DNA from: Flavisericum labens | GTDB lineage: Bacteria > Bacteroidota > Bacteroidia > Flavobacteriales > Flavobacteriaceae | Length of the DNA stretch: 64,000 bases | NCBI RefSeq assembly: GCF_045446075.1 | Contig: NZ_JBJJBQ010000011.1 | Coordinates: 1 to 64,000 of the forward strand | Direction of reading: 5' to 3' | Shown here: positions 34,874 through 45,300 of the stretch, in pieces | How positions within the stretch are numbered: the stretch's first letter is position 1 | Layout: every line of letters starts with the position of its first letter | Program-made: the position numbers and the translations under genes | Notes under the pieces: model-generated | Seen by the model: only the letters and a program-made list of their open reading frames with translations | Told to the model about the DNA's origin: nothing | Databases searched by the model: none

Positions 34874-37800
34874 TTAAAATGAAACATTTAATCCTAAAAC
34901 AAACGATTTATTTTGTGGATAACTACCTTCTGTATCACTGGGATCTAAGGGATTAGACCTAGATTGTTCTGGATTAAATCCTTTAAAATCTGTGAACATA
35001 AATGGATTCTTTGCGGTAGCATATAATCTCATTCTTTGCAATCCTATTTTTGAAGTAACAGACTCTGGTAAATTATATCCTAATGTTATGTTCCTTATTC
35101 TTAAAAAAGAGCCATCTTGCAAGAATGCCGATGAGACATTAGCTCTTCCACGTTCACTTGACTGCGTGTAATCAGGTCTTGCTAATGTTCCGTTAGGATT
35201 ATTTTGAGGATGCCATCTATTTTCAAAATACCATTCTAATTGGTTTGAGAACCCTTGGCCATTGGTAGCATTTCGAACGGTACGCGATAACACCTTATTA
35301 CCCTCTACACCATCAATAAATATATTTAGATCGAAGTTTTTGTAAGCAAAACGATTATTGAATCCATATGTAAAATCAGGTAAAGCAGACCCTATTACAG
35401 TTCTATCGTTGTCATCAATAAAACCATTATTGTCGACATCTACAATTCGCCAATCTCCCACTTTTACGGTGGTACCACTTTGCGGAGAACCATCTATTTC
35501 TGATTGCGATTTATAAATACCATCAACCACAAAACCATAAAAATCACCTATAGGATGACCAACCCTTGTTATATTAGTTCCTCCTGCTATAATCTGATCT
35601 TGACCAGAAGCTAGCGAAGTAACTTTATTTTCTACTGTAGAGAAGTTAAAACTTGAGTTCCATTTTACCCTTCCTAAATTGATATTTGATGTAGATAATA
35701 TCAATTCAAAACCTTTGTTTTCCATACTACCAATATTTTGTAATGAAGTACTAAAACCAGACTGCAGAGGTACGGGTACATTCAATAGCATGTCTTCGGT
35801 TTTTGCAATAAAATAATCTGCACTTAAGTTAAGTTTGTTGTCAAATAACCCGATATCTGCCCCAAAATTATTTGTTATTGAGGTTTCCCAAGAAAGGTCT
35901 GCATTAGGGGCTGTACTAGGTCTTTGCCCACTTACAAAGCTATCATCTAAAATCCCGTTTAATTGTCTTAAAACAGCAATAGAACCGTAATTTCCTATTT
36001 GGTTATTTCCTGTTTTACCCCAACTGTATCTAAACTTTAAATTAGTTAAAAAGCTATCTTCAGGAAAAAAATCTTCTTTACTTACTACCCATCCTCCTGA
36101 AAGTGAAGGAAAGACCCCAAATTTGGTATTAGCACCAAATCTAGAAGACCCATCTCTTCTTATAGATGCACTAAACAGATATTTAGAATCATAATCATAT
36201 TGTAATCGACCAAAGTAAGATATCAGAATCCATTCTGAGATATTTTTATCAGTCGTAGTTGTTGCCGTTCCAGCAATATTGGTGATTTCATTACTGTCTA
36301 AAACAGGAGCATCTACCTCAGTCTCTTCAAATAACTCTTTTTGGTATGAATAACCTCCTAGTAAATTGAAATTATGATTTTCAAATACTTTATTATATGT
36401 TAATGTGTTTTCCGTAATCCAATTTTTTCTAACTCTTGTTCTCTCACCTGCAGATGGAACAGAAGCTACTACATCTCTTCTATATCTACCAATAGTTGAA
36501 GGTCTAAACTCCTCTCTAAACGAATAATCAAAATCTCCTCCTAATAGGGTTTTAAAAGTTAATCCTTCGATTATATCAACTTCTAAAAATGTGCTTCCAA
36601 AAAGTCTAAATTTATTTTTTTCATCTTTTCTTTGTAAAGCAATAGCAACTGGATTCTCTACAAGTGCTCCATCGGTACCACCATTATTATGCCATCTGAT
36701 TTGCTGACTAATATTTAAGTCCCCTTCATCATTATAAGGCGTAAAGAACGGTTCCATTAATATAGCCTGTTGCATTGGGCTATCAGTCCAACCTTCTACT
36801 ACCGAATTCTGATTTGAAACACTTGGAGTAAGGTTTATTCCAAATCTTACTTTATCACTAAACTCTGTTTCTAAATTAATTTTGGCGGTAAAACGCTCAA
36901 AGTCTGAACCTATTATTAAACCTTCTTGACTAAAGTATCCACCAGAGGCAAACCATTTGGTTTTCCCACTTCTACCTGAAGCTGATAAATTATAACTCTG
37001 AATCTTTCCATCCTGAAAAACATCATCTAGCCAATTGTTGTCTGTTAACCCCGGTGTTCCTGATAAATATTTTTCTATATTGTTAGGAATTAAATTTCTT
37101 GGTCTAGCACCATTTGCCAATCTTGTTACTGTATCATCATTTTCACTCCTATTAGTGGGGTCATCAGACACATAGCCCCAGTCTCTTGCTTCTTTTACCA
37201 TTTGTGCATACTGAGAAGCATTTAAGAATTTCATAGGGTTCAGCACAGATTGAAATCCTGTATAAGTTTCAAAACTAAAAGTTGTTTTTTCTGTCTTGGC
37301 ACTTTTGGTGGTTACAAAAATAACACCGTTGGCACCTCTAGAGCCATAAATCGCTGTAGAGGCTGCATCTTTTAAAACTTCAATTGATTCAATATCAAGT
37401 GGGTTTACGGCATTTAAATCACTACCTTCAGTTAGCGGGTAGCCATCTACAACAATAAGAGGTGATCTACCAGCCGTGATAGTGCCAACACCTCTAATCT
37501 TTATTTGGGAACCTGTTCCAGGTGCTCCAGGTGTTACTACTTGTACCCCAGCTACTCTTCCTGCCAATGATTCATCTACACCACCAACAGGTAACTGGCT
37601 TATATCCTCTGATTTTACGGAGGCTACAGCTCCAAGTACTTTAGCCCTTGACAATGTACCGTAACCAACTACAACAACCTCATCTAAAGCAGCAGTATCT
37701 TCAACTAGCACAATTGACAAATTGGTTTTATTATTAAGAAGTACTTCTTGGGATTTAAAACCTAAATATGATACTACCAAAATAGCATTCGTATTTACCA

Positions 37801-38320
37801 CTTCTAAAGTGAATTTACCATCAAAATCCGTTTGTGTTCCATTGGTGGTACCTTTTTCAATAATATTGGCTCCAGGAAGAGGCTGACCGTTTTGATCTAT
37901 AACTGTTCCCAAAACCTTTATCTGTTGCTTCTTATCATTTTTTCGGGCTGAGTTTTCATTCTCCTCAATTATGATAGTATTGTTTTTAGAAAGTTTAAAA
38001 TTGACATTACTACTTGAAAGTGTATGATTAAGTAGTTTAGATAATTCAATAGCTCCTTTTTTTAATTGCACCTTTGGAGTATCATCAAACAAACTTTCTG
38101 GGTATAAAAACCTGTACTTTGTTTGTTTTTTAATGATTCGAAAGACTTGATGAACAGATGCCTCCTTATCCTGATCAATAATTACTTTTTCTTGAGAAAA
38201 TCCATCAATTGAATTGAACCCAAAAACAGCAGTGCATAGTAAAAAGATAAATGTTCTCATAATAAGCATTAGTAACCGTTTTCGAATGAGTGAACGGACA
38301 TCAATAAATTTAATTTCCAT
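34874..38320 (-). CDS. SusC-like TonB-dependent receptor with STN signalling domain (first pair)
   Basis: 1148 aa. After an N-terminal signal region (MRTFIFLLCTAVFGF), an STN domain (about 50-115, RIIKKQTKYRFLYPESLF) is followed by a carboxypeptidase-regulatory-like domain (about 135-210, VIDQNGQPLPGANIIEKG), a TonB-box-like LDEVVVVGYG, a plug and a beta barrel ending with LGLNVSF. It imports its ligand across the outer membrane using TonB energy. STN domains signal to FecR anti-sigma factors, and a FecR gene lies directly upstream, so ligand binding probably controls the adjacent sigma factor. Confidence 0.95.
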   Translation of the reverse strand: MEIKFIDVRSLIRKRLLMLIMRTFIFLLCTAVFGFNSIDGFSQEKVIIDQDKEASVHQVFRIIKKQTKYRFLYPESLFDDTPKVQLKKGAIELSKLLNHTLSSSNVNFKLSKNNTIIIEENENSARKNDKKQQIKVLGTVIDQNGQPLPGANIIEKGTTNGTQTDFDGKFTLEVVNTNAILVVSYLGFKSQEVLLNNKTNLSIVLVEDTAALDEVVVVGYGTLSRAKVLGAVASVKSEDISQLPVGGVDESLAGRVAGVQVVTPGAPGTGSQIKIRGVGTITAGRSPLIVVDGYPLTEGSDLNAVNPLDIESIEVLKDAASTAIYGSRGANGVIFVTTKSAKTEKTTFSFETYTGFQSVLNPMKFLNASQYAQMVKEARDWGYVSDDPTNRSENDDTVTRLANGARPRNLIPNNIEKYLSGTPGLTDNNWLDDVFQDGKIQSYNLSASGRSGKTKWFASGGYFSQEGLIIGSDFERFTAKINLETEFSDKVRFGINLTPSVSNQNSVVEGWTDSPMQQAILMEPFFTPYNDEGDLNISQQIRWHNNGGTDGALVENPVAIALQRKDEKNKFRLFGSTFLEVDIIEGLTFKTLLGGDFDYSFREEFRPSTIGRYRRDVVASVPSAGERTRVRKNWITENTLTYNKVFENHNFNLLGGYSYQKELFEETEVDAPVLDSNEITNIAGTATTTTDKNISEWILISYFGRLQYDYDSKYLFSASIRRDGSSRFGANTKFGVFPSLSGGWVVSKEDFFPEDSFLTNLKFRYSWGKTGNNQIGNYGSIAVLRQLNGILDDSFVSGQRPSTAPNADLSWETSITNNFGADIGLFDNKLNLSADYFIAKTEDMLLNVPVPLQSGFSTSLQNIGSMENKGFELILSTSNINLGRVKWNSSFNFSTVENKVTSLASGQDQIIAGGTNITRVGHPIGDFYGFVVDGIYKSQSEIDGSPQSGTTVKVGDWRIVDVDNNGFIDDNDRTVIGSALPDFTYGFNNRFAYKNFDLNIFIDGVEGNKVLSRTVRNATNGQGFSNQLEWYFENRWHPQNNPNGTLARPDYTQSSERGRANVSSAFLQDGSFLRIRNITLGYNLPESVTSKIGLQRMRLYATAKNPFMFTDFKGFNPEQSRSNPLDPSDTEGSYPQNKSFVLGLNVSF

Positions 38321-38370
38321 AAATTTGCATAGTGTTAGTTAGTTATACATTAATTAATACATTATCAAAA

Positions 38371-38410
38371 GGTCGAAGTTTGTGACACCGCCAAATGTTC
38401 AACTTCGATC
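38371..38410 (-). terminator. Hairpin between fecR and susC
   Basis: On the minus strand GATCGAAGTT (38410-38401) and AACTTCGACC (38380-38371) pair over 10 positions with one G-T, with a 20-base loop and TTTT following. It lies just after the FecR stop and could end that transcript or attenuate read-through to susC. Confidence 0.55.
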
Positions 38411-38415
38411 TCTTT

Positions 38416-39582
38416 TTATTTTAAGATTATAGTTTTTCCTTTTATTTCATAGGCTTCAATTATTTTAAAATTCTTAATAGTCTCCAATATTTCTTCTATT
38501 TTTTGGTCTTTCCCTAGAACACCAAAAAACTTAACTTCCTCTAATGATTTGTTGTCAAAGATTATATCAACATCATACCATCTGGACAAAACCTTCATAA
38601 TTTCCTTGAGTGGTTTTCTTTCAAAACTAAAAACCCCTTCTTTCCATGAAATTTCATTGTATATATCAACTTCCTTTACTAAGAAATTTTTAGTATTAAT
38701 ATCAAGACTTGACTGTTGATTAGGCATTAAATTTTGTTTTCTGTTTTCATAATTAACTGAAACTCTACCCTCAACTAATGTTGTATAAATACTAGTCTCA
38801 TCTCTGTAAGCTTTAATATTAAACTCTGTACCTAAAACTTCGATTTCTTGAGATTGATTTAACACTTTAAACTTAGCGCCCTTGTGTTCTGTACTAGGTG
38901 ATACCTCAAAATATGCCTCACCATACACTAGTTCAACTTGGCGAGTTATACCATCAATAAAACTTACAGGGTATTTTAGTTGTGTTTCTGAATTAAGCCA
39001 AACCTTTGTACCATCAGACAATACTATATAGAATTGTCCACCTCTTGGAATAGTTAAATAATTATAAGCTAACTCTTTAGTATTAACTTGGTTAGCTTTA
39101 TAAATAATCTCTTCTCCATTGCTGCTAGCGTTTTGTATCTTAAGAGATTCTCCTTTTTCTAATGCAATTTGAGAACCATCTCCTAAAGTTAGTGTTGCTT
39201 TATCTGTTCCTGGTTCAATAGTATTAGTATCTACTATTATTGGATTAGTTTCAACTGACTTGCTGAATATGTTATCTTTAAAAAAGTATGTTGTTGCAAT
39301 TATACCAACAAAGATTGCGGCATATTTCATTACCCTGGTATACTTGCGAAATCTATATTGCTTTTTCTCCTTATCAATTAATTCAAGCAATTCTTTTTTT
39401 GAGTCATCGGAATCAAACATTTCCATATTTAAATCAATTAAGTAGTTAATCTTAACGTATTCCTTAAACATCTTATAATTATCATGGGCTTCTAGCCATA
39501 ATTCTAGCTTATTCCGTTCTAAAAGAGTAGCTTGCCTAGTAAGATATTTTATTATTAGTCTTTGTATATCTTGAGAAATCAT
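38416..39582 (-). CDS. FecR-like anti-sigma factor
   Basis: The frame opens at 39612; the Met at 39582 (MISQDIQRLIIKYLTRQAT) is the more usual family start and gives 388 aa. The cytoplasmic N-terminus binds the sigma factor, a membrane helix follows at about 85-103 (AAIFVGIIATTYFF), and the periplasmic FecR domain has LTIPRGGQFYIVLSDGTKVW, YGEAYFEVSP and FKVLNQSQEIEVLGTEFNIK. The C-terminal DUF4974-like part ends FKIIEAYEIKGKTIILK. It receives the signal from the STN-bearing SusC and releases the divergent sigma factor. Confidence 0.93.
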   Translation of the reverse strand: MISQDIQRLIIKYLTRQATLLERNKLELWLEAHDNYKMFKEYVKINYLIDLNMEMFDSDDSKKELLELIDKEKKQYRFRKYTRVMKYAAIFVGIIATTYFFKDNIFSKSVETNPIIVDTNTIEPGTDKATLTLGDGSQIALEKGESLKIQNASSNGEEIIYKANQVNTKELAYNYLTIPRGGQFYIVLSDGTKVWLNSETQLKYPVSFIDGITRQVELVYGEAYFEVSPSTEHKGAKFKVLNQSQEIEVLGTEFNIKAYRDETSIYTTLVEGRVSVNYENRKQNLMPNQQSSLDINTKNFLVKEVDIYNEISWKEGVFSFERKPLKEIMKVLSRWYDVDIIFDNKSLEEVKFFGVLGKDQKIEEILETIKNFKIIEAYEIKGKTIILK

Positions 39583-39649
39583 TTTAACGCATATACTACT
39601 ATAACACAACAATTTTACACAACCCTAACTTTTTAGCAACATTTTTTAT

Positions 39650-39657
39650 TATTTTTG
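39650..39657 (+). promoter_or_regulatory. -7 box upstream of the sigma factor gene
   Basis: TATTTTTG matches TANNTTTG about 50 bp before the sigma start codon. No clear TTG is found at the -33 position, so the gene may depend on an activator or on a sigma factor with other preferences. Confidence 0.4.
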
Positions 39658-39707
39658 CATTAATTCACTCATGTTTTTATCTAATTCTTAATTTATATTA
39701 TTGCTAA

Positions 39708-40301
39708 ATGAACAACATAAGTCTTATAAATGGTCTTAAAAAAGGAGATTCCAAAGCCTATTCATTGTTAGTTGATACTTATCATAATAAATTATGTGTT
39801 TATGCTTATCAGCTTACAAATGACCGTGATTATGCTAAAGATATTGTTCAAAACGTGTTTATTAATATTTGGAGAATACGCTTAAAACTTAAAGATGACT
39901 TCGCGGTTAAAAGTTATTTATATCGATCTGTGTATAATGAATTTCTAAACCAGGAAAGAAATAGGGTACATGCTATTCCTTTAGATAAAAAAAACATTGA
40001 TGCATTAAGTTCTATTTTGGAAGAAGAAGATGAAAAATCGTTGGACAGACTAATGAATTTGGTAAAACGAGAAATTGAAAACCTACCTCCTAAATGCAAA
40101 CAAACATTTTTATTAAGTAAGCAAGAAGGTCTCACTAATATTGAAATTTCTGAATATCTAAATGTTTCTATAAAATCTGTTGAAGCTCATATGACTAAAG
40201 CTTTTTCTATTTTACGAAAAACCGTGGGCGAAAAAATGGATGGTATTTTGTTTTTGTTGTTTGGGATACAAAAAAACCAAGTACCAACAACTCTTTTATA
40301 A
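39708..40301 (+). CDS. ECF-type RNA polymerase sigma factor
   Basis: 197 aa. Region 2 is seen as DRDYAKDIVQNVFINIWRIR and region 4 as PPKCKQTFLLSKQEGLTNIE, then LNVSIKSVEAHMTKAFSILR. It directs RNA polymerase to target promoters when released by FecR. It is the only plus-strand gene in the catabolic region, divergent from fecR, and so likely governs the minus-strand fecR-susC-susD-phosphodiesterase operon. Confidence 0.94.
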   Translation: MNNISLINGLKKGDSKAYSLLVDTYHNKLCVYAYQLTNDRDYAKDIVQNVFINIWRIRLKLKDDFAVKSYLYRSVYNEFLNQERNRVHAIPLDKKNIDALSSILEEEDEKSLDRLMNLVKREIENLPPKCKQTFLLSKQEGLTNIEISEYLNVSIKSVEAHMTKAFSILRKTVGEKMDGILFLLFGIQKNQVPTTLL

Positions 40302-40390
40302 AATTATTTGTTATAGAATGGATTGTTGCATACATGAATATTCTATTAATTCTTAAAGAGTCCAAAACAATTATTTCTGTTTTAAACTAC

Positions 40391-41437
40391 TCAATGTCTT
40401 GTATATTTATTAAAAACATTTATAACCGGCATTACATTTCCTTCATTATCAAAGAATGTTCTTGATTCAAAACCTCTGTTTGGAGCCGCAGGTTCCCACC
40501 AAAACAAACCTCTTCCCCTTCCATTAGGGACATCTAATATTATATTATTAAATTCTTCTAAAAATTCTTTTTGTCCTTCAGGAGTTTCAGGAAATGGGGC
40601 TTTTTTATTTTTATATTCTTGCGGCATAAAGTTATATGCTGTCTCAACAACAATAATATCTTTATTGTATTCTTTTGATGCAAATTGTAAGCATTCGCGC
40701 AAATCTAATAAACTACCATGCCACCAAGGATAATATGATTGACCAATAACATCGTAGTCTATATTATAGTATTTAATCTTATCGAAAAAGTATTTTGTAA
40801 AATCTTTATCACCACCCTTATCTATATGGATCATAATTTCAGGGCATGGGTTATTTCCACAACTTGCTTTAACACCATTAATTCCTGCTTTTAATAAAGC
40901 AGCAAAATTATCCCAATTATCTGGCAATTTGCCTATTGGCCAAAGCATACCATTACTAATTTCATTTCCTACTTGCACCATATCTGGAAAAACTCCAGCC
41001 TTTTGAAACTCCAACATTGTAGAGCGAGTGTATTCAAAGATTATTTCTTCTAATTCTAGAGTAGATTTCTCTTCCCATACTTTTGGGATAAATTGCTTTG
41101 CAGGGTCTGCCCATACATCAGAATAATGATAATCAAGTAAAAATTTGAAACCTTGACTTTTCGCCTCTTTTGCCAAGGCAATTGTATACTCTAAATTATT
41201 TGGCAGTTTGTATTTTTCATCTGATTCAGGGCTATGAAACAATCTTAAACGCATCCAATTGTAGCCATGATCCTTAAATATTTGAATGCATGATTTAGAC
41301 TTGCCATTTTCTTTAAAAACGAATCCGCTATCTTCCGCTTCTTTAACAAAAGATAGATCTGCACCTATAATATATTTTTGTGAATAAGTGGTTTTAAATA
41401 CTATTAGTAAAGAGCAAGCTAGTATCAGTTTTTTCAT
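40391..41437 (-). CDS. GH53 endo-beta-1,4-galactanase
   Basis: 348 aa with a signal peptide ending at about residue 20 (TTYSQ); no lipobox, so periplasmic or secreted. The fold is a TIM barrel of family GH53, which cleaves beta-1,4-galactan. Motifs are YIIGADLSFVKE, RLRLFHSP, LDYHYSDVWADPAKQ, QVGNEIS with acid/base E159, and VVETAY with nucleophile E265. It is the last gene of the galactan-side operon, 41 bp after a GDPD gene. A second GH53 is encoded at 50457. Confidence 0.95.
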   Translation of the reverse strand: MKKLILACSLLIVFKTTYSQKYIIGADLSFVKEAEDSGFVFKENGKSKSCIQIFKDHGYNWMRLRLFHSPESDEKYKLPNNLEYTIALAKEAKSQGFKFLLDYHYSDVWADPAKQFIPKVWEEKSTLELEEIIFEYTRSTMLEFQKAGVFPDMVQVGNEISNGMLWPIGKLPDNWDNFAALLKAGINGVKASCGNNPCPEIMIHIDKGGDKDFTKYFFDKIKYYNIDYDVIGQSYYPWWHGSLLDLRECLQFASKEYNKDIIVVETAYNFMPQEYKNKKAPFPETPEGQKEFLEEFNNIILDVPNGRGRGLFWWEPAAPNRGFESRTFFDNEGNVMPVINVFNKYTRH

Positions 41438-41478
41438 TTCTTTATTAATTTAAATAACTCATTTTCTTCTTAATCTTA

Positions 41479-42363
41479 TTAATCGTGTAATCCTTTTTTC
41501 TTCAAATAATCAATCATCAATTTTGGATAATCTGTTTGAATAATAGCTGGACGTAAAACTAACAAGCTATCTAAAGAATGAGTATTCCCATTATTAAGGT
41601 CAATATCTTCATCCCAAAGACTATTAACAAATACTTTAACACCCTTTTTATGTGCCCAGATCATATTTTCAAGGTTATAACTTTCCTCTGTGAAATGCTG
41701 TAAAGGAGATCTATAATTTTCTAAATTTAATTCCATTTCACTTTTGTTTGGCGATAATGGCAAAACAGCATATGAAGAATCAATTTTAATCAATTCTTTA
41801 ATGGTTTCTTTATTCCATATAAATGACATTACTTTATGCTCCATCTCATATTTTTTCAGAAGCATATAAAAACTTAATGGTTCAATGTCTTTTAAATCTA
41901 AGTTTAGAATAATCTTGCCTTTTGCTAGCAATAATATTTCGCTTAGCTTTGGGATTTTATGTAATGTTACTGAATCATTTATTTTTAAGTTAAATTCATT
42001 TAACTCATTATATGAATAATCTTTCAATAGTCCTTTACCTGTCGTAGTCCTATCAATAGTATCATCATGCATCAATACCAAAACACTGTCCTTAGTGGTT
42101 CTTAAATCTATTTCGGCTATATCTATATGGGCTTCTATGGCATCTTGAATTGATTTTGATGAATTTTCTGGCGCATTCTTATGATATGCACGGTGAGCAC
42201 AGACTAAAATATTACTATCAGATTTTTTTATGATCTTTTCGATTACTTCATTACTTGTCGCAACTACTTCATTATTACAAGATGAAACTACTATAACATG
42301 AATAGTAAAAATTAGGATAATAATATTTCTACTTATTCTTGAACAACTTATAATGCTTTTCAT
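41479..42363 (-). CDS. Glycerophosphodiester phosphodiesterase lipoprotein
   Basis: 294 aa. A lipobox is at about residue 29 (VVSSC). The GDPD domain reads LVCAHRAYHKNAPENS, IAEIDLRTTKDS, LVLMHDDTIDRTTTGKG and IIQTDYPKLMIDYLKKKG, with both catalytic His residues. The usual HRG is HRA here, a small variation at the loop next to the first His. It lies between GH53 and the GH2-CE4 fusion, which ties phosphodiester cleavage to galactan breakdown. Confidence 0.9.
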   Translation of the reverse strand: MKSIISCSRISRNIIILIFTIHVIVVSSCNNEVVATSNEVIEKIIKKSDSNILVCAHRAYHKNAPENSSKSIQDAIEAHIDIAEIDLRTTKDSVLVLMHDDTIDRTTTGKGLLKDYSYNELNEFNLKINDSVTLHKIPKLSEILLLAKGKIILNLDLKDIEPLSFYMLLKKYEMEHKVMSFIWNKETIKELIKIDSSYAVLPLSPNKSEMELNLENYRSPLQHFTEESYNLENMIWAHKKGVKVFVNSLWDEDIDLNNGNTHSLDSLLVLRPAIIQTDYPKLMIDYLKKKGLHD

Positions 42364-42375
42364 AATTAAGTGCTT

Positions 42376-45300
42376 TTATATGTCCTCAACATTGACAAAA
42401 TTAAAACCAATAGATTTACCATAAGTTATCATTTTATCTAAGGCTTTCAATTTTGCGATTGAATTACCAAAATCAAAGTCGTGCAAAAGCACAATCGCAC
42501 CATTGTGAAGATAATTTTTGAATTTCTCAAATAATTCATCTTCACTGTTTTGAGTTTTATCCCAGTCAATAGTTGTTATAGACCATAATACTGTTGTAAT
42601 TCCTTTCTTTGCTAAGAAATCAATCTGATCTTGACTGATTGCGCCATAAGGCGGTCTATAATATTTAGGTTTATCAGTTCCGCACAATTTAAATGCATCC
42701 ATCGATTTTAAAACTTGATTTTGCCATAAATCTTCTTTTGATAGCTCAAAGCCGTTTTGATGATTCCAACTATGATTAGCAATAAGATGGCCTCCTTGTT
42801 TTGCTTCTTTAATGACTCCCTTCTTTTCTTGAAGATTCTTACCCAACCAAAAAAATGTTCCTTTGGCATTATGTTTATTTAAAGTCTTAATAACCTTTAG
42901 GGACAAATCTGTAGGACCATCATCAAAAGTTAATGCCACTTGCTTTTTAGACGAATCACCGTTGACCATACAATACCCCTTGCTTCTCTTTTGATGCTCT
43001 AAAAAATGTTTTGGGATTAACGGTAAACTATCAATGGTTATTTCATCTGGGACATTAATACTTGCTATAATGTTATCAGGTGATATTACAAGATTTTTCG
43101 AACTAGCGGTAATTTTAATATCATCTATATTTTCACTTGTTTTAACTAAAATAGAAGCAATCCCAGCAGAACAATTTGTTGGATTTTCGCCTATTATTTC
43201 TACATTCCCTTCAACATTAAAAGTAACTTCCCCAGAATAATTTGGTATAACCGTTCCATTTTTATCTGTCACATAAGCGTGAACAAAAAACAAATCATTA
43301 TCCTCTATTTTTAAATTATCGTATTCATTATCTATTACAATTTCAATTTTAGACGGTTTTCCTGGTGTTTGTCTAACATCTGCTACAACTAGTTTACCAC
43401 TAATATACCCTTTAGCCTCTAACTTCCCCTCTTGAAAGTCATCTAAAATAAATGTAAAAGGAGGATGTTTTAAGTTTGTTGATATACGATTCTGATCAGG
43501 TTTTTGACGTCCTAAACTACGACCATTCAAAAACAATTCTACTTCATCACAATTACTAAATATGCGGACATCTAATGAACTATCTTTTTGCCAATTATTA
43601 GCTATGTATACCATCGGTTCTCCAAATGGATCCTCTGCATTCCGTTGACTCTTGTAAAAATAATAAGATAGTTTTGGCAATCGAAAAACATCCATGATTC
43701 CAGAAGCTTCTAAGTCATCTGCATATCCTCTGTTATAATCATACATTACCCAGTAGCCATCAGCAAATGCAGGTGTACTTAAATTATCATTATGCGCTTC
43801 TTGTAAATTGGTTGCTTGTTGCAAAAGAGCCTTTTCTCCTGCACCTCTTAATTGACGACTAGAACGTTCTTCTTGCAATAAATTGCTCCAACTCGTTTGA
43901 TCTAAACCAGCATTCATAGCATAATATTCCCAATCGCCATATTCTGATACATTGTAGGGTTTCTTTAAGTTTTCGTCATAGTGATCTAAGCGATGCTGAC
44001 GGGCTTGTAAATAAATATCGTATCCATAAGATTGCCATCCTGCGGTGAAGCATTGACTGCTTGGATATTCTTGTTTTGCAATTGTAGTTAATGAATCTAT
44101 AAAATATTCTGGCATCCATGATTCATTTAATGATACTTCCCAAGCTAAAACCGATGCATGGTTTCTATCTCGTCTTATTAAATCTCTTGCCGTTTGAAAT
44201 ACGTGCTTTTGAAATTTCTCGTCTTCGCTAAAATATTGCCAACCTAAAATAGCATCAATTGTTATAAGTCCCAACTCATCACAGGCATCCATAAAAGCAG
44301 GTGCATGTGGATAATGTGATAATCGTACATAATCAAATCCTGCGTCCTTTATTTTTTTGGCATCACGGTAATTCGCATTATCTGAAATTGCATAGCCAAC
44401 ATGTGGATATTCTTGATGACGATTTACGCCTCTTAAAAATGTTTTTTCTCCATTTAAATAAAAATCTTGTCCTACAAACTTCATAGATTTTATACCAATT
44501 CGTGTAATTTCTTGATCAATAAGAGCTCCATCCTGAATGATTTCTGTTTTTAAAATATATAGATTAGGAAATTTTGGAGACCATAATTCTGGATTTTCAA
44601 CTTGTATTTCAACTACTACCTCTTTGTCATTATCTATTTCTAATTTCTGCTCATTACTTAACTCAGTTATAATAACATTGTTTCCTTTTAGCAGAGTGTT
44701 TTTAACTGTGAATGACACAGCATTGTCATTAGCGTTCTTAACATGGGTTTTAACTTTTACTTTAGCAGCTTTTTCAGAGACTTCTGGATATGTTACAAAA
44801 ACACCTCCGCTAGCAGTTTTGTTTGCTCCAACAGGGTCTGTAATGTGAAGTGAGTTTTTGGCAATAAGCCATACATTTCTATAAATACCTCCATAAGTAT
44901 TAAAATCTAAAATTTTAAGCGGTTTTGGTCCTGTAACTGGATTATCTTGGTTATTCAACCTTACAGCAACTATATTTTCTTTATCAAAATTAGCGACATT
45001 AGTAAAGTTTACAATAAATGGTAAGTATCCACCATGATGCTCAATTAATTTCTTGCCATTTACCCATACTTCAGTAATATTCATTGCTCCTTCAAATTTC
45101 AGAAAGAGTTGCTTGCCAAGAAAGCCATTAGATAAATTAAAGCTTTTGCGATACCAGCAGATACCTTGCCACTGATTATTTACAATTTTTGGTTCTAATT
45201 GTGGGGTATGTGGTAACGTAACCTTAGCCCACATAGAGTCATCGAAGTCTTTTTCATGAAACCCAGTTTCTGAAACAGAATCATCTAACTTTACAAAACA